Positions 4,905 through 5,438 of a stretch of DNA of 5,438 nt are shown here, piece by piece. The DNA lies in contig CAISZB010000207.1 of the NCBI GenBank assembly GCA_903889845.1, forward strand, positions 1-5,438, read 5' to 3'. The number at the start of each line of letters is the position of its first letter. Position 1 is the first letter of the stretch. Both the position numbers and the translations under genes were made by a program. Below the pieces are notes generated by a model, which had not been told where the DNA came from, did not search any database, and worked only from the letters and a program-made list of their open reading frames with translations. The DNA comes from an uncultured Verrucomicrobium sp. GTDB taxonomy: Bacteria; Verrucomicrobiota; Verrucomicrobiia; Methylacidiphilales; GAS474.

Positions 4905-5438
4905 ATGTCCGCATCAGCGCAAATTCAGGCAACACGAACTCCCTCGCGCGACCGACCCTCCCCTCCGGCGCCAGTCGCCCTCACCATCGCCGGATCGGAC
5001 AACAGTGGCGGCGCGGGACTCCAGGCCGACCTCAAGACGTTCCACGCCTTCGGCGTCTACGGCGCGACGGCGGTGACGTGCGTCGTTGCGGAACATCCGG
5101 GCCGCGTCTCGCGGATCGACCCGCTGCCGCCGGAATCGGTCGCGGAGCAGATCGCGCTGACTGCGGAGGCCTTCCCCGTCGCGGCGGTGAAGACGGGGAT
5201 GCTCTATTCGGCGGAGATCATCGAGGCGGTGGCGGCAACTCTCGCCGCGCGACTGCCCGGCGTCCCTCTCGTCATCGATCCCGTGATGGTCTCCAGCAGC
5301 GGGACCGTCCTCCTGCGCCCGGAGGCGATCGAGGCACTGAAACGCCTCCTCCTCCCCCGCGCCGCCTTGGTGACGCCGAATCGGGACGAGGCCGAACTCC
5401 TCCTCGGCAGCCCGATCCGCGACTCCGCCTCCCTCCGC
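4905..5438 (+). CDS. thiD: Hydroxymethylpyrimidine/phosphomethylpyrimidine kinase ThiD, 3' end beyond window
   Basis: ThiD phosphorylates HMP and then HMP-P to give HMP-PP, the pyrimidine half of thiamine, in the cytoplasm. The frame from ATG 4905 stays open for 178 codons to the last base of the window, so the gene is truncated by the window edge. Ribokinase-family ThiD motifs are clear: the substrate loop [20 protein letters not shown] (26-45), VKTGML (95-100), [10 protein letters not shown] (124-133) and [14 protein letters not shown] (155-168). The C-terminal part, with the KGGH and GTGC anion-hole/catalytic motifs, is not visible. Two things differ from E. coli. There is a ~22-residue Pro/Ser/Arg-rich N-terminal extension, with no better start downstream. 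Also, the position equivalent to Gln44 (ALVAQNT) is Glu63 (VVAEHPG). A pyridoxal-kinase-like activity is possible in this superfamily, but ThiD is the best call. Confidence 0.93.
   Translation, partial: MSASAQIQATRTPSRDRPSPPAPVALTIAGSDNSGGAGLQADLKTFHAFGVYGATAVTCVVAEHPGRVSRIDPLPPESVAEQIALTAEAFPVAAVKTGMLYSAEIIEAVAATLAARLPGVPLVIDPVMVSSSGTVLLRPEAIEALKRLLLPRAALVTPNRDEAELLLGSPIRDSASLR

Noticed and set aside
4914..5096. Minus-strand open frame opposite the start of thiD
   Set aside because: ThiD motifs on the plus strand cover the same bases; the minus-strand product has no recognisable features.

Overview
The window is a GC-rich bacterial chromosomal segment with six recognisable genes and no mobile element, RNA gene or CRISPR array that I can see. 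The organism is probably a free-living Gram-negative bacterium. The style of the ThiD protein and of the RNA-binding protein (a C-terminal RRM behind a long Arg-rich, low-complexity N-terminus) suggests Verrucomicrobiota or a PVC relative. That taxonomic guess comes from memory of these families, not from a search.

Positions 1-86 are an AT-rich leader before a plus-strand operon (87-2711) encoding a sulfate/thiosulfate ABC importer: the permeases CysT and CysW (4-nt ATGA overlap) and the ATPase CysA (19 nt further on). The periplasmic binding protein (Sbp/CysP) is not in the window and may lie upstream. CysA is a short form that ends straight after the nucleotide-binding domain. The operon closes on a strong hairpin (2725-2763) with T-runs on both strands, which should also terminate the convergent gene on the other side.

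The minus strand then carries three genes. In plus-strand order they are an RRM RNA-binding protein with a charged (xRE)n repeat (2781-3515), an aquaporin/MIP channel with an AqpM-like selectivity filter (3670-4344), and apaG (4457-4861). They are separated by 154 and 112 nt, so each may have its own promoter. Divergent from apaG across 43 nt is thiD (4905 to the window end, incomplete), the HMP/HMP-P kinase of thiamine synthesis.

The sulfur-import operon is a coherent functional unit. The remaining genes look like ordinary chromosomal housekeeping or stress genes, each doing a separate job. I do not see a convincing undescribed multi-gene system. The most distinctive items are the architecture of the RRM protein, the aquaporin filter residues, the tail-less CysA, and a Gln-to-Glu change at the expected substrate-contact position of ThiD.
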